Positions 45,768 through 57,885 of a DNA stretch of 64,000 nucleotides are shown here, one piece after another. The notes beneath the pieces are model-generated. The model did not search any database and was not told the DNA's origin. It was given only the letters and a program-made list of their open reading frames with translations. Each line of letters opens with the position of its first letter. Position 1 is the first letter of the stretch. Where the stretch lies: the NCBI GenBank assembly GCA_030762895.1, contig CM061070.1, forward strand, positions 35,243,652 through 35,307,651. The letters are read 5' to 3'. This DNA is from Sophora flavescens. Its lineage: Eukaryota > Streptophyta > Magnoliopsida > Fabales > Fabaceae. Made by a program: the position numbers and the translations under genes.

Positions 45768-45974
45768 ACTCTAGTGTTGTTTATGTTGTCAGTCAATTAT
45801 GCTTATTCATGCACGCGGGAAAAGTTTTTAATTTTTTTTTTCGAATGTCTAAAATTTCAAGAAGTTGATTATTCAAAATAATCTTACATTTTCGAATGTA
45901 ATCGACAACTTGTTGAAAGTATCATTTTCCGTAAAACGTAGTAATTAATGTGATGCCCGGGGAAAGGGTATCAC

Positions 45975-46600
45975 AATCACCAACTGGACCGGATGGCGAC
46001 AACTTGGCCCATTAAATAATAAATATTACGTATATTTATTTTTAATTATATACTAATTTATTAAATGTTTAGGTTGGGCCAACACCACCTACTGGGCTGG
46101 ACAGCGACAACTTGGCCCATTAAATAATAAATATTAAGTATATGTATTTTTAATTATATACTAAATTATTAAATGTTTAGGTTGGGCCAACAGCACCTAC
46201 GGAGACCCACACCTTGGACCGTTAAACTGGACTTGGCCCAACCCTAAGCAACATGAGTCCACTTATTACTCAATTAGGTTGGCCCACCATCACCAACTGG
46301 GTCGGATGGCGTCAACTTGGCCCATTAAATAATAAATATTACGTATATTTATTTTTAATTATATACTAAATTATTAAATGTTTAGATTGGGCCAACACCA
46401 CCTATTGGGTCGGAGACCCACACCATGACCCATTAACCGATGAATATAATATATATTTAATTTTAATTATATACTTCATTATTAAATATCCAGGTTCAAC
46501 CACCATCACCAACTGGGTCTGACACCAACATGACCCATTTACCGATGAATATTATATATATATATATTTATTTAATTTTAATTATATTATTAAATATTAA
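45975..46600. repeat. Degenerate tandem repeats of about 115 bp
   Basis: ACTTGGCCCATTAAATAATA recurs near 45993, 46110 and 46313. More diverged copies (CATGACCCATTAACCGATGA type) lie near 46430 and 46530. Each unit has a GC-rich CACCAACTGGGTCGGATGGC-like half and an AT-rich TTTTTAATTATATACTAAAT half. Confidence 0.88.
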
Positions 46601-48066
46601 ATATTTATATATTTACTAGCAATCCATAGTGTACAGAATCTGCTAGGCTGGTCGAGTTTGCCGAAGCTGGATTACAGCCCACCTAACCACAAAAGCACAT
46701 TGGACACATTTGGGCTATACCAGGGAAACAGGAATACACAAACAAAATTTTTCAGGCCCATGTATATTTGTATCTCCTTCATCAACCAAAAAAAGAGTCT
46801 CCTTCCCTGACCTGAAGCACCGAACGAATATCTGCAACAAAGCCTTCGGACTAAACACGATTATGTTACTGCAGACACAAAATCAAATTAATTATAAAAT
46901 AATCAACCACAAAAACCATCCTCAATCCACTGTAAGTAACCACAGATTAGTTTCTAAACACGACAACATCCGCAGCACTATAGGGTCGTCGAACTCAAAT
47001 GACGGTTGTGAGGGAAAGGAATACTTATCCACTACGCTTCCCCTTTCCTTTCATTTGGTGTAAACAGATATTGTCAACAGAAGCTGTGAAATACAATACC
47101 ACATACCAGAACTAGGTCTCAGCACCATAGGTACTACGACAACCGCCACAGATAGGGGATGGGCAGGGTGGATCTGGGTAAGAACTTCCAATTGACCCTC
47201 AATGTTAACAAACGACCGGTTTCATTAGTTACCTTTTCCTTTTTCTCCATCCGGTTAACACTAAAATTATCTGTACCGTTAACTTTGAATATTAATATAT
47301 CGACGACTATCAACACAAAAGGATCGATCCTCAACTACGAAGGCTGAGGATTGTAGACGGAGCCTCCAAATAAGGCATTGTCTTCAATCCTCCCTCTTAA
47401 TGTTGGAGGATGGATGCACCAACAACCACAACCGTTGATTTCTCAATTAAAAATTGAATGGCTCATATTCATTACCGGTAACTTGATAATTAGCTGGTCA
47501 TCTCCCTAACTCCCTAGTCTTCCATCTTAACTTCAACAACAAATTCTTCCTCCTTTTCTTCTACCCGTCCCCAGCTCCTTTTGATTCCTCCATTCCTTCA
47601 CAAATGGATTCTATTTTACCTCTCGTTGTTTTTTACCCTTCCATAAAGGTTTCCCTTTTAAATATTATATGCATCCATCACAAAATTTGAAAAAAAAACC
47701 CATTTCATTCATCACATTGGAGGAACACTTTACAACGTAAATCACGAGTATTCTTCCTCTTCTCCTTCAATCCAATCGTTTCACGGTGCCTGACAGCGAT
47801 TGGAGGCTATTGATACAAATCTTCATCGTCGGCTGATGATCCTCTGAAGTTCTCCCTCCGAAGGAACCCCATCCAAGGTTTCGGCTCAGTTCTTGTTCGG
47901 ATTTTTCACCACCGACATCGTTCTTCAGGGCATATTCCGTTAAAGGCAAGCTCGCGATGCTCTGAAGCTTTTTGGAGAAGCGGTTGTTGAAAGCGGAGAA
48001 ATCACAAAAGGATCCTCGTCGATGAGTGTAGACTTGTTACTGCAAAAAAGTTACTGCATATCACCT
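46601..48066. other. Unclassified intergenic sequence
   Basis: No gene can be supported. 46710-47063 and 47134-47347 are open by chance on one or both strands. 47560-48030 has gene-like composition (C/T-rich leader, then about 200 bp of mixed codons with stops), possibly a retroelement leader or gene relic. Confidence 0.35.
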
Positions 48067-48422
48067 TTTAAGGAGGCAACACAAGTTCTTTATCTATGTT
48101 CAAGCTGAATGTTGTACAAAACGAGTAACATGGTCTGCACAAGCACAGAAGTGTTGCTGCTACAACTCTGATATTACTGCTTTTCAGAAAAAGTGAGGCA
48201 TCATCTGCCAAGACAAAGTCCGACACTCCCCTCCATTTATTATATACTTTGAATGACTCTTTGACATTAATGGAGTCAACCTGAAGAATGTCTCTAACGT
48301 TTTGAATTGATTGAAGCCAAAGGCACTGGAGAATTGTTGAAGACAAAGAACACACTTTCAAGAACAAGTGTTTACTCTACGCATTCAATTCTTTCATTCT
48401 TTTATTTTCCTCTTTCAATCAT

Positions 48423-49055
48423 TCATACTTGTTAGATAAACATCAATGGAAACCAAAATATCATGATGACTCTAGCCCTTTGTTGGGATTTGTGCAGACC
48501 AATAAGGATACTGTGTGTGATAATAGTTTGAATGTTGGTGGCATTAATTCGACTGATAAGGGTGTTAATAGTCATTTTTTGGATAAGAATTTGACTGACA
48601 AGTCTGATGACAATGAATCGATTGAGATCACCCTGCTTCTGTTGCTATTGTGCCTGATCCTGTCTTAAATTCATTGCAATCCATGACTACTTGTGATTTA
48701 ACAGTTAGTGGTTTGAGAGTCCTGTCTTCAACCTATATGCATCCTAATGTTATTTATGATATGAAAGTTCTTACCAAATTTTTGGGAGCTGGGGATGAGG
48801 AAGATCTAGCGAATGACTCTCTTTCAGCAGAGCAAAATAATGATACTGCTGTCAAAGATGATTCTATTTCACATTGATTATGTTTAAATCTCATAAGTAT
48901 AATCAGAGAAAGAATAAAATACTTAATGTTAGATTTACTTAATTCTTATTTATTTCCTGGGTTTTAGTTTAAGTACCCCATATTCTTTTTTTATCAATGA
49001 AATTACAGTGACATATGATTACCTTACTTAAAAAAAATCATACTTGTTAGACAAA
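48423..49055 (+). mobile_element. Poly(A)-ended retroposon with 18-bp TSD
   Basis: 597 bp (48441-49037) ending in A8 lies between TCATACTTGTTAGATAAA (48423-48440) and TCATACTTGTTAGACAAA (49038-49055), a target-site duplication with one mismatch. This is the signature of LINE-mediated insertion. The insert encodes a plus-strand reading (48441-48877) broken by one frameshift near 48635. Its tail (GLRVLSSTYMHPNVIYDMK, then an acidic end) is unassigned. It may be a 5'-truncated LINE or a processed gene copy. Confidence 0.85.
48441..48877 (+). pseudogene. Truncated coding remnant in the retroposon
   Basis: Two overlapping plus frames (to 48668, and 48650-48877) join into one reading by a single frameshift near 48635. 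The sequence is Asp/Asn/Ser-rich with a stop at 48875-48877, about 150 bp before the poly(A). I do not recognise a family; LINE ORF C-terminus or host mRNA tail are both possible. Confidence 0.5.
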
Positions 49056-49100
49056 TTATCACGTAATCTTTGAATACTTCATATTAAATTGACTCATTTG

Positions 49101-49373
49101 CGTATATTCTGAAAGACTTGCAGGTCAAAATATGCATATGACTTGAGAAAGTAAAACTAAAAGTTTAGAATTAATCATAGTATGAGACAGAGAGGAAAAC
49201 TTTTTACTAATAACCAAATTATATATATCCCAAATGTAACAAATCTAAAAAATATATATAGATAATTTTATTGAAAAAAACACTAGAAAATAATAAAAAC
49301 TAGGAAAGAAACAAAAGGGACTGCCATTGCCAACACGATAGAAGCAGCAATCCCTGTTAGAGAAACAATTTAA
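49101..49373. other. Unclassified AT-rich spacer
   Basis: Nothing recognisable. Confidence 0.5.
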
Positions 49374-49699
49374 GGTGGCGTTTGTAAGAACTTATTTAAG
49401 CTCCTTTTGACTTATCTGATGACATAAGCTCTTATGCAGTGTGTTTGGCAGAGCTTATAAAAATAACTTATGTCATCCCATAAGGAGTTTTTGACTTATT
49501 TTCATAAGTCACTGGGAGAAGCTTATGGAATTATCATAAGAGCTTATGCACTAAACACCCTCTCCGTGTTTTTCACTATTCGAATCATCTTATGCCCCTT
49601 TCTTTCTTTTTCTTTCTTTAAGCGCTTATGACATAAGCTCTCATGCGATAAGGCCTTATGTGATAAGCTCTTAATTAAGTTGTTTTCCCAAACGTACCC
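49374..49699 (+). mobile_element. MITE copy 2 of 3
   Basis: 326 bp, strongly similar to 56021-56347 and, in reverse, to 21281-21596. Ends are GGTGGCGTTTG and CAAACGTACC. It contains the shared C/T-rich TTTCTTTCTTTTTCTTTCTT tract near 49598. Confidence 0.88.
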
Positions 49700-50547
49700 T
49701 AAAAGTTTAACTAAGGTTGCTTCTACCATGAGGATGTTACCAAGTCCGTCATGTGTGAGGAGCTTTTTTGACCATCAGATATAATAATAAAAAATTTAGA
49801 TGGTTGAGATGATGTTTAGGTGACCTGGTTGTCCTGTTACTCCAAACAATTTATGAATTTACCCTAAATATTTTCGAAATTAAGTTAAGTACCCTTCATT
49901 ATCACCCTTAGCTCGCCACCACCATTGAATGTTGCCGACCAAACAGAGTGGGCAAACGAGAGCAATTCCAAACAGAATGTTATCGACCAATTCGTATGGT
50001 TATGTTATCATGAATGGGCAAACCACTATGAGGCCAAATTTTACCGACACGAAATGGGTTTAAGAGATTAGCATAGAACAAAAACGATGACCTACGAATC
50101 TAACACGAGAATGCAGACTGTTCTAAGTGCAAGGAAATTAAACCCAAACTTGCGAAAGAGCTGTAAGGAAAAACACAATCAGATGTAGTATAAAAAAGAG
50201 AAAAACAAAAACTATAGTTGCTTTGGGTGAGAGGATGAAAGGTCAATCTAATTTGGGTTGAAAAGATGTGAAAATGGGAAAAAAAATGTCAGGGTTGGAA
50301 CTGGTCACATAAGTATCCATCTTGTTGACCCGACCGGAGGAAGGAGATGGAATCCAAATTCTAAAATGTACGTGTAACCTTTAAACGTAATTAAGCAGTT
50401 TTTTATACAACACTAGATCGTGACATGATGGTTTGCTAACTTATAAGCGACTAACTGATCGTAGGATTGAATCCCAGGATCGAACTTATTTTTATTTGAA
50501 CTTTAACTTGCGATGAACATTTGGCTATCTCCTTCCACCAGCAGCCG
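49700..50547. other. Unclassified intergenic sequence
   Basis: No gene is supported. 50400-50500 has a weak tRNA-like phrase (GGATTGAATCCC) but no SINE structure could be confirmed. Confidence 0.4.
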
Positions 50548-51865
50548 GGTTAACAAGGGCTTTTTGATCAAAATGGATTTCTTTTAATAATTATTTATCA
50601 GTTTAGAATTATTCTGAAACTATTTATTAATGGAGGTCCTTTGGACACGTGGCATATTTTATTTTATTTTCACTCTGACGGGTCAAAGATACCAGTCAGA
50701 CTGACGCCTACCATTATTAAAAAAAATTTGACAATTAATAGTAATAACAAGAGGCATAAAAAAATAATAGCAATAACAATTTACACCAATAAATATTCAT
50801 CAATTATTACAGTAGTAAAAAAAATTTACCTTATAAGAATTAAAAGAAAGTTACCTGCAATTTTAAAGGAATACTGCTACAATTTTAAATAGACACTTTA
50901 TCATTAATGGCATCGTTACTCCCTATACTTATAGTATAATTTTTTCTGTAACAGTGTTCCTTTAAAATTATTGGTTTTATTTTAATTCTTACAAGGTAGA
51001 ATTTTGTTTTACTACTGTAATAATTGATGAATATTTATTGGTGTAAATTGTTTTTGCTATTATTTTTTTATGCCTCTTGTGATATTATTTGCTACTTGTT
51101 ATTAGGTGTTTTTTTTTATTGACTCTAGTTGTTTTAAATAGATATTTTATCATTAATGTCATCGTTACTCCCTATACTTATAGTATAATTTTCTTTTGTA
51201 GCGGTGTTTCTTTTAAATTGGAGGTAACTTTCTTTTAATTCTTACAAGGTAATTTTTTTTTACTATTGTAATAATTGATGAATATTTATTGGTGTAAATT
51301 GTTATTGTTATTATTTTTTTATGTCTCTTGTGATATTATTTGCTACTTGTTATTAGGGGATTTTTTTTATTGTATCTTGTTGTTTTAAATAGATACTTTA
51401 TCATTAATGTCATCGTTACTCCCTATACTTATAGTATAATTTTTTTGTAGCAGTGTTCCTTTTAAATTGCAGGTAACTTTCTTTTAGTTCTCACAAGGTA
51501 AATTTTTTTTTACTACAGTAATAATTAATGAATATTTATTGGTGTAAATTGTTATTGCTATTATTTTTTTTATGCCTCTTGTTATTGTTATTAATTGTCT
51601 TTTTTTTAATAATGGTAGGCACATGTCACTTTGGCGCCTTTGAAGGCGTTAGTCTGACTGGCGTCTTTGACCCTGGAAGGCATCAGTCTGAGTGGTATCA
51701 TTGAAGGCGCCAGCCTGACTGGCGTCTTTGGCTCGTCAGAGTAAAAAAATAAAATATATCACGTGTTTAAAAGAACTCCATTAATAAATAATTTTAAAAT
51801 AACACTGCTAAATAGTTTCTAAAAAGAACTCATTTTGATTAAAAAAAAAAAAACCGGTTAACAAG
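50548..51865. mobile_element. Mutator-like foldback element with tandem interior
   Basis: A direct repeat GGTTAACAAG (50548-50557 and 51856-51865), consistent with a 9-bp Mutator TSD, flanks 1,298 bp. The ends are long imperfect inverted repeats: GGCTTTTTGATCAAAATGG at the left and GGTTTTTTTTTTTTTAATC at the right, read inward. The inverted similarity continues for about 330-380 bp. It includes TATTAATGGAG, ACACGTG and CTCTGACG blocks and a CCAGTCAGACTGACGCC motif, amplified on the right. The interior has three direct copies of a ~240-257-bp unit starting near 50884, 51142 and 51382. No transposase is encoded. Confidence 0.85.
50884..51600. repeat. Three tandem ~250-bp units in the foldback element
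   Basis: Each unit contains CATCGTTACTCCCTATACTT near its start and TGATGAATATTTATTGGTG or a close variant later. The inverted counterpart lies at 50735-50890, so the array is an expansion of the right arm. Confidence 0.88.
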
Positions 51866-53480
51866 ACCCATTTTACAGAGAAATCAATTTATGCCACCAG
51901 CCATGTCAATAAGGGGGAGGGTTCACGGAGTAGAATATATTCGAGTCGTCACCACCGTTCCGCCATGGATTTTTGCCAAATCGCGAATCACTCTCACCAG
52001 ATCTGTCCTCTCCGCCGCGTTACTCCATGAGCCACCACACCTGGTGACCCGGATCTGCCAACCCATGAAGCATCGCGCCGTCCATAAGAAAGCAGTGTCG
52101 CCGCTCTGTTCCGCCAAGCATCACGTGCCATCCTCTCTCGTCACCGTCGTCATCCCGCGTTGTCTTATAGCCCATTAAACTTTGTGCGGACAACATTACT
52201 GTAACATGGTAATTTTGCTGGAAGATTTGATTTTAAAATCAGTGTCAAATGGTTCATTATGAATGCAAAAATAATTATCCCTTAGCTTTTGCATGCCTGG
52301 ATGTGAAATGGAAGCCTCTAACTTCAAATCCATGGCATTCACAGTTTGCAGCTCAGATTTCCATTATTGTGATGGTCAGTTGATGCAGACTCCATTCCAG
52401 GGACCATAATGCAAAACAATATATTTATATATCTACCATCAAGATTTTAAATTTATAAATAATACACCATGTTTATCTGGTGTAGCCTGTTATTTTGGCT
52501 CCCTCATGGGTGAGGGATTTATTTGCTCCCTCACCTTAGAAGCCAATGCAACGCCACAACCAAAAGAAAAAATAACATCCAATAAAAAAAAAGAAAAATG
52601 AAAAGCATAGCATTAAAGAAGATAGTTAAGTTAAGCCATAAAAAATATAAGTTAAGCTAAAAATGAATTTAAAAGGAAGAATGGGAGGAGAGGAATATAA
52701 AGTCACAACCAACATGCATAATGGTGAGATTTTTTTTTTAAAATATATATTATAAATCATGTTTCTCAGTTCTCACAGATCTTTGCACTCATACGAGCTC
52801 TTTCCATTATTTTGATTAATCAATTAATAATTTATTTAGCTAACAGTTTATTTCTTCATAGTTATTTAACTATATATTATATATGTAACAAAAAAAAACT
52901 ATATATTATATAGTTCATCGTAATTTCTACTACAAATTGCTTTTGAATTGGTAATTAAGCATAAATAAATTATTAAAATAAATTTAATATTAATTATTGA
53001 ATATGATCTATGGAGATCCAAGTCTAACAAGTGTGCATGGACGCGATTGATTCGCATTGAAGTACATGATAAAGTAAATAATACATGACAAATATTTGAG
53101 TCACATCACAACTTTTTCCCATATATTGTTTGGTGTATAATGAACAACACTAGTAAAATGATGTAAAACTTATTTAAATACCCTTTATAATATATAATAA
53201 ATTTTTTTTGATTGGAATATATAATAATATATATTATTATATTACATAAGTACTATTATATATAATATACAACTTATGTTACATAATAATATAAGAGAGA
53301 ATGGTCATGGAAATAAAAGTGGGTATTTTTTTTTATGATAATTTATTCTTATAACAACTTTTTATCCTATGGTTTGGTGAGAGACAAAAATATAGGTTTT
53401 TGTGCTATTCTTTATCCCTTATTTTTGTGTTATCTCAACCATTTTTTGAATCAAATGCAGAAAACTTGTGCTATTTTGTC
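51866..53480. other. Unclassified intergenic sequence, one GC-rich patch
   Basis: 51900-52180 is GC-rich and open on both strands (plus 51891-52178; minus 51923-52117) with no recognisable family, so coding status is doubtful. 52400-53340 is very AT-rich. No gene is supported. Confidence 0.4.
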
Positions 53481-53509
53481 CAATGTTTTTATACAAATCC
53501 AACACATCC

Positions 53510-54635
53510 TAACGCAATGTTTCGTACAACAGAAAATAGAGGGAAAGAAATCAAGAGGAAAGAAAAGTGAAGGAAAATTAAGTTTTTCTTCGTCTGGTTC
53601 AGGAATGAAAAGGAGTGGAAAGAAAAAAATCAGTGGATCCCGCCCCAAAATTCTTTGTGCCCAAAATGGGATGAAAACCGGAGGGAAAAGCTTATTTTGA
53701 TGCAAAATGACAAAACTAGCCCTAGAGTCATCTTCTACTATCTATTTCTCCTTCAACCCATTTTGCCCTTCATTCCAGATTGAAAATCAATGCTAATACA
53801 GTACAATGAAAGAGATCAGAGGTGTCTTCTTAAAATTTTCTCCTTCTCACCTACTCCTGCTTCTTCTTCTTAAAATCAATGCTGATGCAGTACCATTGCT
53901 GGCTCCTTATCTATCACGCCTCAGCCGCGCTCTGTTGTGGCCCAAAGCGCAAAACACGAACCAGAGCCCCCACTGCCGCGCGCGTATTGCCCGCCCAACT
54001 GGTTCCTAGCCACTGCCGTTCGCCTCGCTGTACGCCGCCTTCCCAACCACCGTGAACACCTCTCTGTCAAGTTGCAGGTGGGGCTCCGAGAAGTCAAGTA
54101 AGGGAGACTGGGAGAGTTTCAAAAAAGTAAATTTAATTTTCAATTTGAAAAAAGAAGGGAAATTAAAACACGTAGACTCACGGAGTCACGGATATAATGT
54201 CCTCTCCTGGCCTTTGATATTGTCAACATAATTATTTTATACATTTAATTTTTATTTTATTTTATTTTAATTGATAAAATTAATATTATTAATATTTTTA
54301 ATTTATTTTTGATTCTCACATGTTTATTCTGTCTTTTTCAATATGAAGATTATATTTTACATTTTTTTTAAGCAGCATTTTTTATCTTATTTATTACCTT
54401 ATATTTTTACTTAAGGGTATATTTGTCATTTCATAATTATATTCTTTTCTTTCCTCTCTCTTTCCACACAAACAAACGAGAGAATGGAAAAGTTTTGTTT
54501 TCTTTCCTTTTATTTTCTCTTCAACCAAACAATTAAATAATTATCTCATTTTTCACTCTCTTTTTCTTTCCTTCTCCTTTTTTCCCTCCCACTTTCTTTC
54601 CTCTTATTTTCCTTCATGAACCAAACAAAGTGTAA
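53510..54635. mobile_element. Possible TIR element carrying a GC-rich insert
   Basis: A G/A-rich stretch at 53520-53620 is roughly the inverse of the C/T-rich stretch at 54480-54635 (GAGGAAAGAAA motifs against TTTCTTTCCTC). Between them, 53880-54090 is GC-rich and gene-like. Boundaries and any TSD are unclear. It could be a Pack-type element, or simply low-complexity flanks. Confidence 0.35.
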
Positions 54636-54849
54636 ATGTCACAGCTCTAAAAGGTACTAGGTAGGTACAGTGGTATTGTACCAAATCTTGACCAGGAGCA
54701 TCATAAGTCAAATTCACTTCTCCCCCAACGACACAGCCACCGGCCACGGCGTCGAGAACGACAGATACCCAAAATCTGAATGAAAAGATCAAAAAATAAG
54801 ACGCTAACAAACTTTGAAACGACATCTCCTTTTTTCGTTTTTTTTTTGG

Positions 54850-55328
54850 CTAAATTACTTTTTTGTCCCCAAATTATTTTTAAATGTTCAATTTGATCCT
54901 CAAGTTTTTAAAATATTTATTTTGGTCCCTTAATTCCTAAAACTTATTCAAACAGGTTGTTCTGTCAAGTTGATTAAAGGACTAAGGGACCAAAATGAAC
55001 ATTTAAAAAACTTGAGGACCAAATTAAACATTTTAAAACAATTTGGGGACCAAAAGAGTAATCTAGTCAAAACATTATTAAAAATTTTTAAAATATTTTT
55101 TCTCGAAATTGCCACGTGGCATTAAAATATTAAATTCAATGCCATATGACATTAAAATATTAAATTTAATGCCACGTGGTATTAGGTAGGACGTCGCCGT
55201 TAGTCAACTTGATGGAATGACATGTTTGAATAAGTTTTAGGAATTAAGGGAGCAAAATGAACATTTTAAAATCTTGAGGACCAAATTAAACATTTTAAAA
55301 CAATTTGGGGATCAAAAGAGTAATTTAG
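54850..55328. mobile_element. Inverted-repeat MITE with a duplicated arm
   Basis: Left end CTAAATTACTTTTTTGTCCC. Inverted counterparts end at about 55067 (GGGGACCAAAAGAGTAATC) and again at 55328 (GGGGATCAAAAGAGTAATT). The right arm is therefore present twice, separated by AT-rich repeats with two GCCACGTGG G-box-like palindromes (near 55112 and 55173). No coding capacity. Confidence 0.8.
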
Positions 55329-56020
55329 TTTTATATATATATATATATACAAAAGACATCTGACTTTTATAGTTTTAACCGACTCTAAAAAAAAAAAATT
55401 AAATTTAGATATTTTAAAGCAAAGGGTTCACTTTAAAAGATATAATCTGAGGAATTGTATATAGTTAATAAAAAAATTTAAAAATTAAATGTAGCAAAAA
55501 AAAAAAAAATCATAAAAAGACAAACATTTGTATTATAAATGATGTAGTCAGTAGTTATAACTCTTTTGTTTAATCCTTAAAATATATCCTTCAAGTTTTA
55601 GAGAGTTTAAACAGCAATACTTTTTTTTACATTAGAATGAGTACATGTATGATGTCTTCTTTAGATTTTGATGTATTTTTATATACATGTGTATAATAAT
55701 AATAAAAATTAAGTAAGATGAAAATAAATATATATAATATCATATATGATATCTATAATTTAATATTTAAATAACATAATTCGAGTTAAATCAAATTGTC
55801 CTTATATTCATTACAAGTAGGGTGGTCCAAAACTAAACACTATATTACCCATAGTTGGGCCACCGTCCTAGCACTAGGACTAGAGGACTAGAGGACTAGT
55901 TGTCTCATTATTTGGTCAAAGAGAATTCTTGAAAATTTAAATTGTAATCAACATATGTTAAGAAAAACACAGGACTAAAACTCTCACCAACAAAGAAAAA
56001 AAAGGCGAGAACTAAAACAA
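55329..56020. other. AT-rich spacer
   Basis: Contains a (TA)n run near 55333-55349 and several poly(A) tracts. No gene. Confidence 0.55.
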
Positions 56021-56347
56021 GGGTGCCGTTTGAAAGAGCTTATTTAAGTTCCTTTTGACTTATCTGATGACATAAGCTTTTATGCAGTATATTTGACAGA
56101 ATTTATAAAAATAACTCATGACATCCCATAAGGAGTTTTTGACTTATTTTCATAAGTCACTGGGAGAAGCTTATGAAATTATCATAAGAGCTTATGCACT
56201 AAACACCCTCTCCGTGTTTTTCACTATTCGAATCCTCTCATACCCCTTTCTTTCTTTTTCTTTCTTTAAGCGCTTATGGCATAAGCTCTCATACGATAAG
56301 ATCTTATGTGATAAGCTCTTAATTAAGTAGTTTACCCAAACACACCC
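56021..56347 (+). mobile_element. MITE copy 3 of 3
   Basis: 327 bp with ends GGGTGCCGTTTG and CAAACACACCC. It is the copy whose termini are easiest to pair as inverted repeats. Confidence 0.88.
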
Positions 56348-57245
56348 TAGATATATAACTGATAGATGATTTTTTTTTTTCGTTGGGTTACAACTGATAA
56401 ATGATTTTAGCTAGCTACATAGGACAAATACATAATATTATTTATCATTAACTGATTCTAAGTAAATCTAACATCTAAAATTAGATTTCTAGGATTTTTT
56501 CCTTTCCAATTTTTGTGGCTTACTAATAAGCCACGTTGAGAGAGAGTAGGAAGAACTACATAAATCCCACGAAGTCTTTGAAGTTTCCATCCCACAGAAC
56601 TGTAAATTGTGCAATATTCCAAAAGTTGGTCCCTAGGTAGTTTACATGTTTGGATATGCGTTGCATTTCTCTAAACGTGCATCCTCCTTGAAGCTACTAT
56701 TAGTAGCTTTTAAGTTTTAAAAACGATTTTGAAGCTTTTTGACACGGAACCAAACATACGAATAAGATTTGGATCTTTGGAATGTTTATCTCAGAAGTTT
56801 AGAAGTGGTATAAGTTTTGAAGTATCTTAAAAGTTGTTTAAATAAGTAAATTTGGTGTAATTTTTTCCCAATTTTCACCTACAGACCTCCTATGACCCTA
56901 CATACAACTTCAATTGGATTTTTCTTATTAAAAACGACCTCTTTTGACCTCGATATCTTCGTATGAATTTGTAGCTCTCTCCTAACTTTCCAATGACACC
57001 AATAGTGCATGATGTTTAGGCCTCAGCTCCAAGACCGCTACTTCTAAATTCTAGCTAATTTTTGACCCAATAAACGTCTGTTACAGCTTGCGTCATCTTC
57101 ATAAAATTTGTAGAGCTTTCGTTTAGCTTTCCAACTATATAAATTTCATAACTTTTGGATATTTAGAATTCAATATGTGTAAAATACAACGACGTATGCT
57201 GGGTAAGTGGGACTTGACATTGTGCGTCCGCATTCTAATGCATTT
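56348..57245. other. Unclassified repeat-like sequence
   Basis: Phrases such as TTTGTAGAGCTTTCGTTTAG and AACTTTCCAATGACACC are of the kind seen in gypsy LTRs, but boundaries and a primer site are missing. No gene is supported. Confidence 0.35.
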
Positions 57246-57885
57246 TGTTAGATTTATCTTTAATTCTTTAGGTTCTTTATTCTTTATGCGGAAGCGTTAA
57301 ATCTATAGGCATATATCCTAGAGCACAAATACCACATAGCCTAGGATCTGCATCATGCCAGATTATAAGATTGTGAATATACCTGGATTCATAGGAGTTC
57401 CTAATCTTAAGCGTTCTTCAAAGGATGAACTTGATCACCAACCTTCACCAGCAATCTATCACGAACAAGGGAGTTGGTTGTCTTCTTGTGCGGAATACCT
57501 TGACGATCAACATAGATGGTGATAACAAAATATATGGTTAGCGGTGGCTTTATGGTTCTTCCTCAACCTGTACTCCTTATGCCTTAGTCGCTCTTCAGAT
57601 GGGGAGAAGAGACGGTGTGCGTTGTGTCCGGTGTATTGGGGACCATAGCCTATATAGGATGATGACCAATTAGGGTTCCCATTATTCCAAAATTGGCCAT
57701 TAGTGATATCCACTCATATTTTGCCCATATCAGATAATCGATTTAATTAATTATCAATATAGGAAATCTGATAAGCCTTATCTATAAATTGATCATATAT
57801 CAATTAAGGCTCCTAATTGATAAATAACTAATACAATTAAATACCGATATCTGCCCACATCATATTGGAATAAAATATTCCAACA
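57246..57885 (-). repeat. Putative solo copia LTR
   Basis: About 640 bp from TGTTAGATTT to TTCCAACA. On the minus strand it starts TGTTGGAATATTTTATTCC, a start common in plant copia LTRs. CATTT precedes it (57241-57245) and also occurs at 57884-57888, overlapping the last two LTR bases, so the TSD is suggestive but ambiguous. No internal region is attached on either side. Confidence 0.55.

Larger units (their letters stand above)
44935..45772 (+). mobile_element. Complete Cassandra TRIM element with 5S-like LTRs
   Basis: LTR1 (44940-45346), a tRNA-iMet primer site TGGTATCAGAGC (45349-45360), a short interior ending in a purine-rich stretch, and LTR2 (45418-45767) are bounded by the exact duplication ACTCT (44935-44939, 45768-45772). 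Both LTRs start TGTAACACC and end TGTTACA. Each carries a 5S rRNA-derived segment (CACAGTTAAGCGTGCTTG and GATGGGTGACC), the hallmark of Cassandra, where it supplies a pol III-type promoter. It encodes no protein and must be mobilised in trans. Confidence 0.95.
48067..49100 (-). repeat. Diverged Sirevirus LTR fragment, interrupted
   Basis: Minus-strand sequence at 48300-48067 matches the LTR at 27836-28040 (shared CATTAATGTCAAAGAGTC, AGAGTTG(C/T)AG(C/T)AGCA and TTCTGAAAAGCA phrases) at a clearly lower identity than the two LTRs of element 1 share. It is interrupted by the poly(A)-ended insertion at 48441-49037. Confidence 0.6.

Noticed and set aside
50400..50500. tRNA gene or second SINE
   Set aside because: Only a B-box-like GGATTGAATCCC is present. 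No cloverleaf, tail or flanking duplication was found.
51891..52178. GC-rich open frame as a gene
   Set aside because: Open on both strands with no recognisable domain, promoter or splice structure. It could equally be captured or random GC-rich DNA.
57507..57713. Short minus-strand gene
   Set aside because: It lies wholly within a putative solo copia LTR and has no family resemblance.
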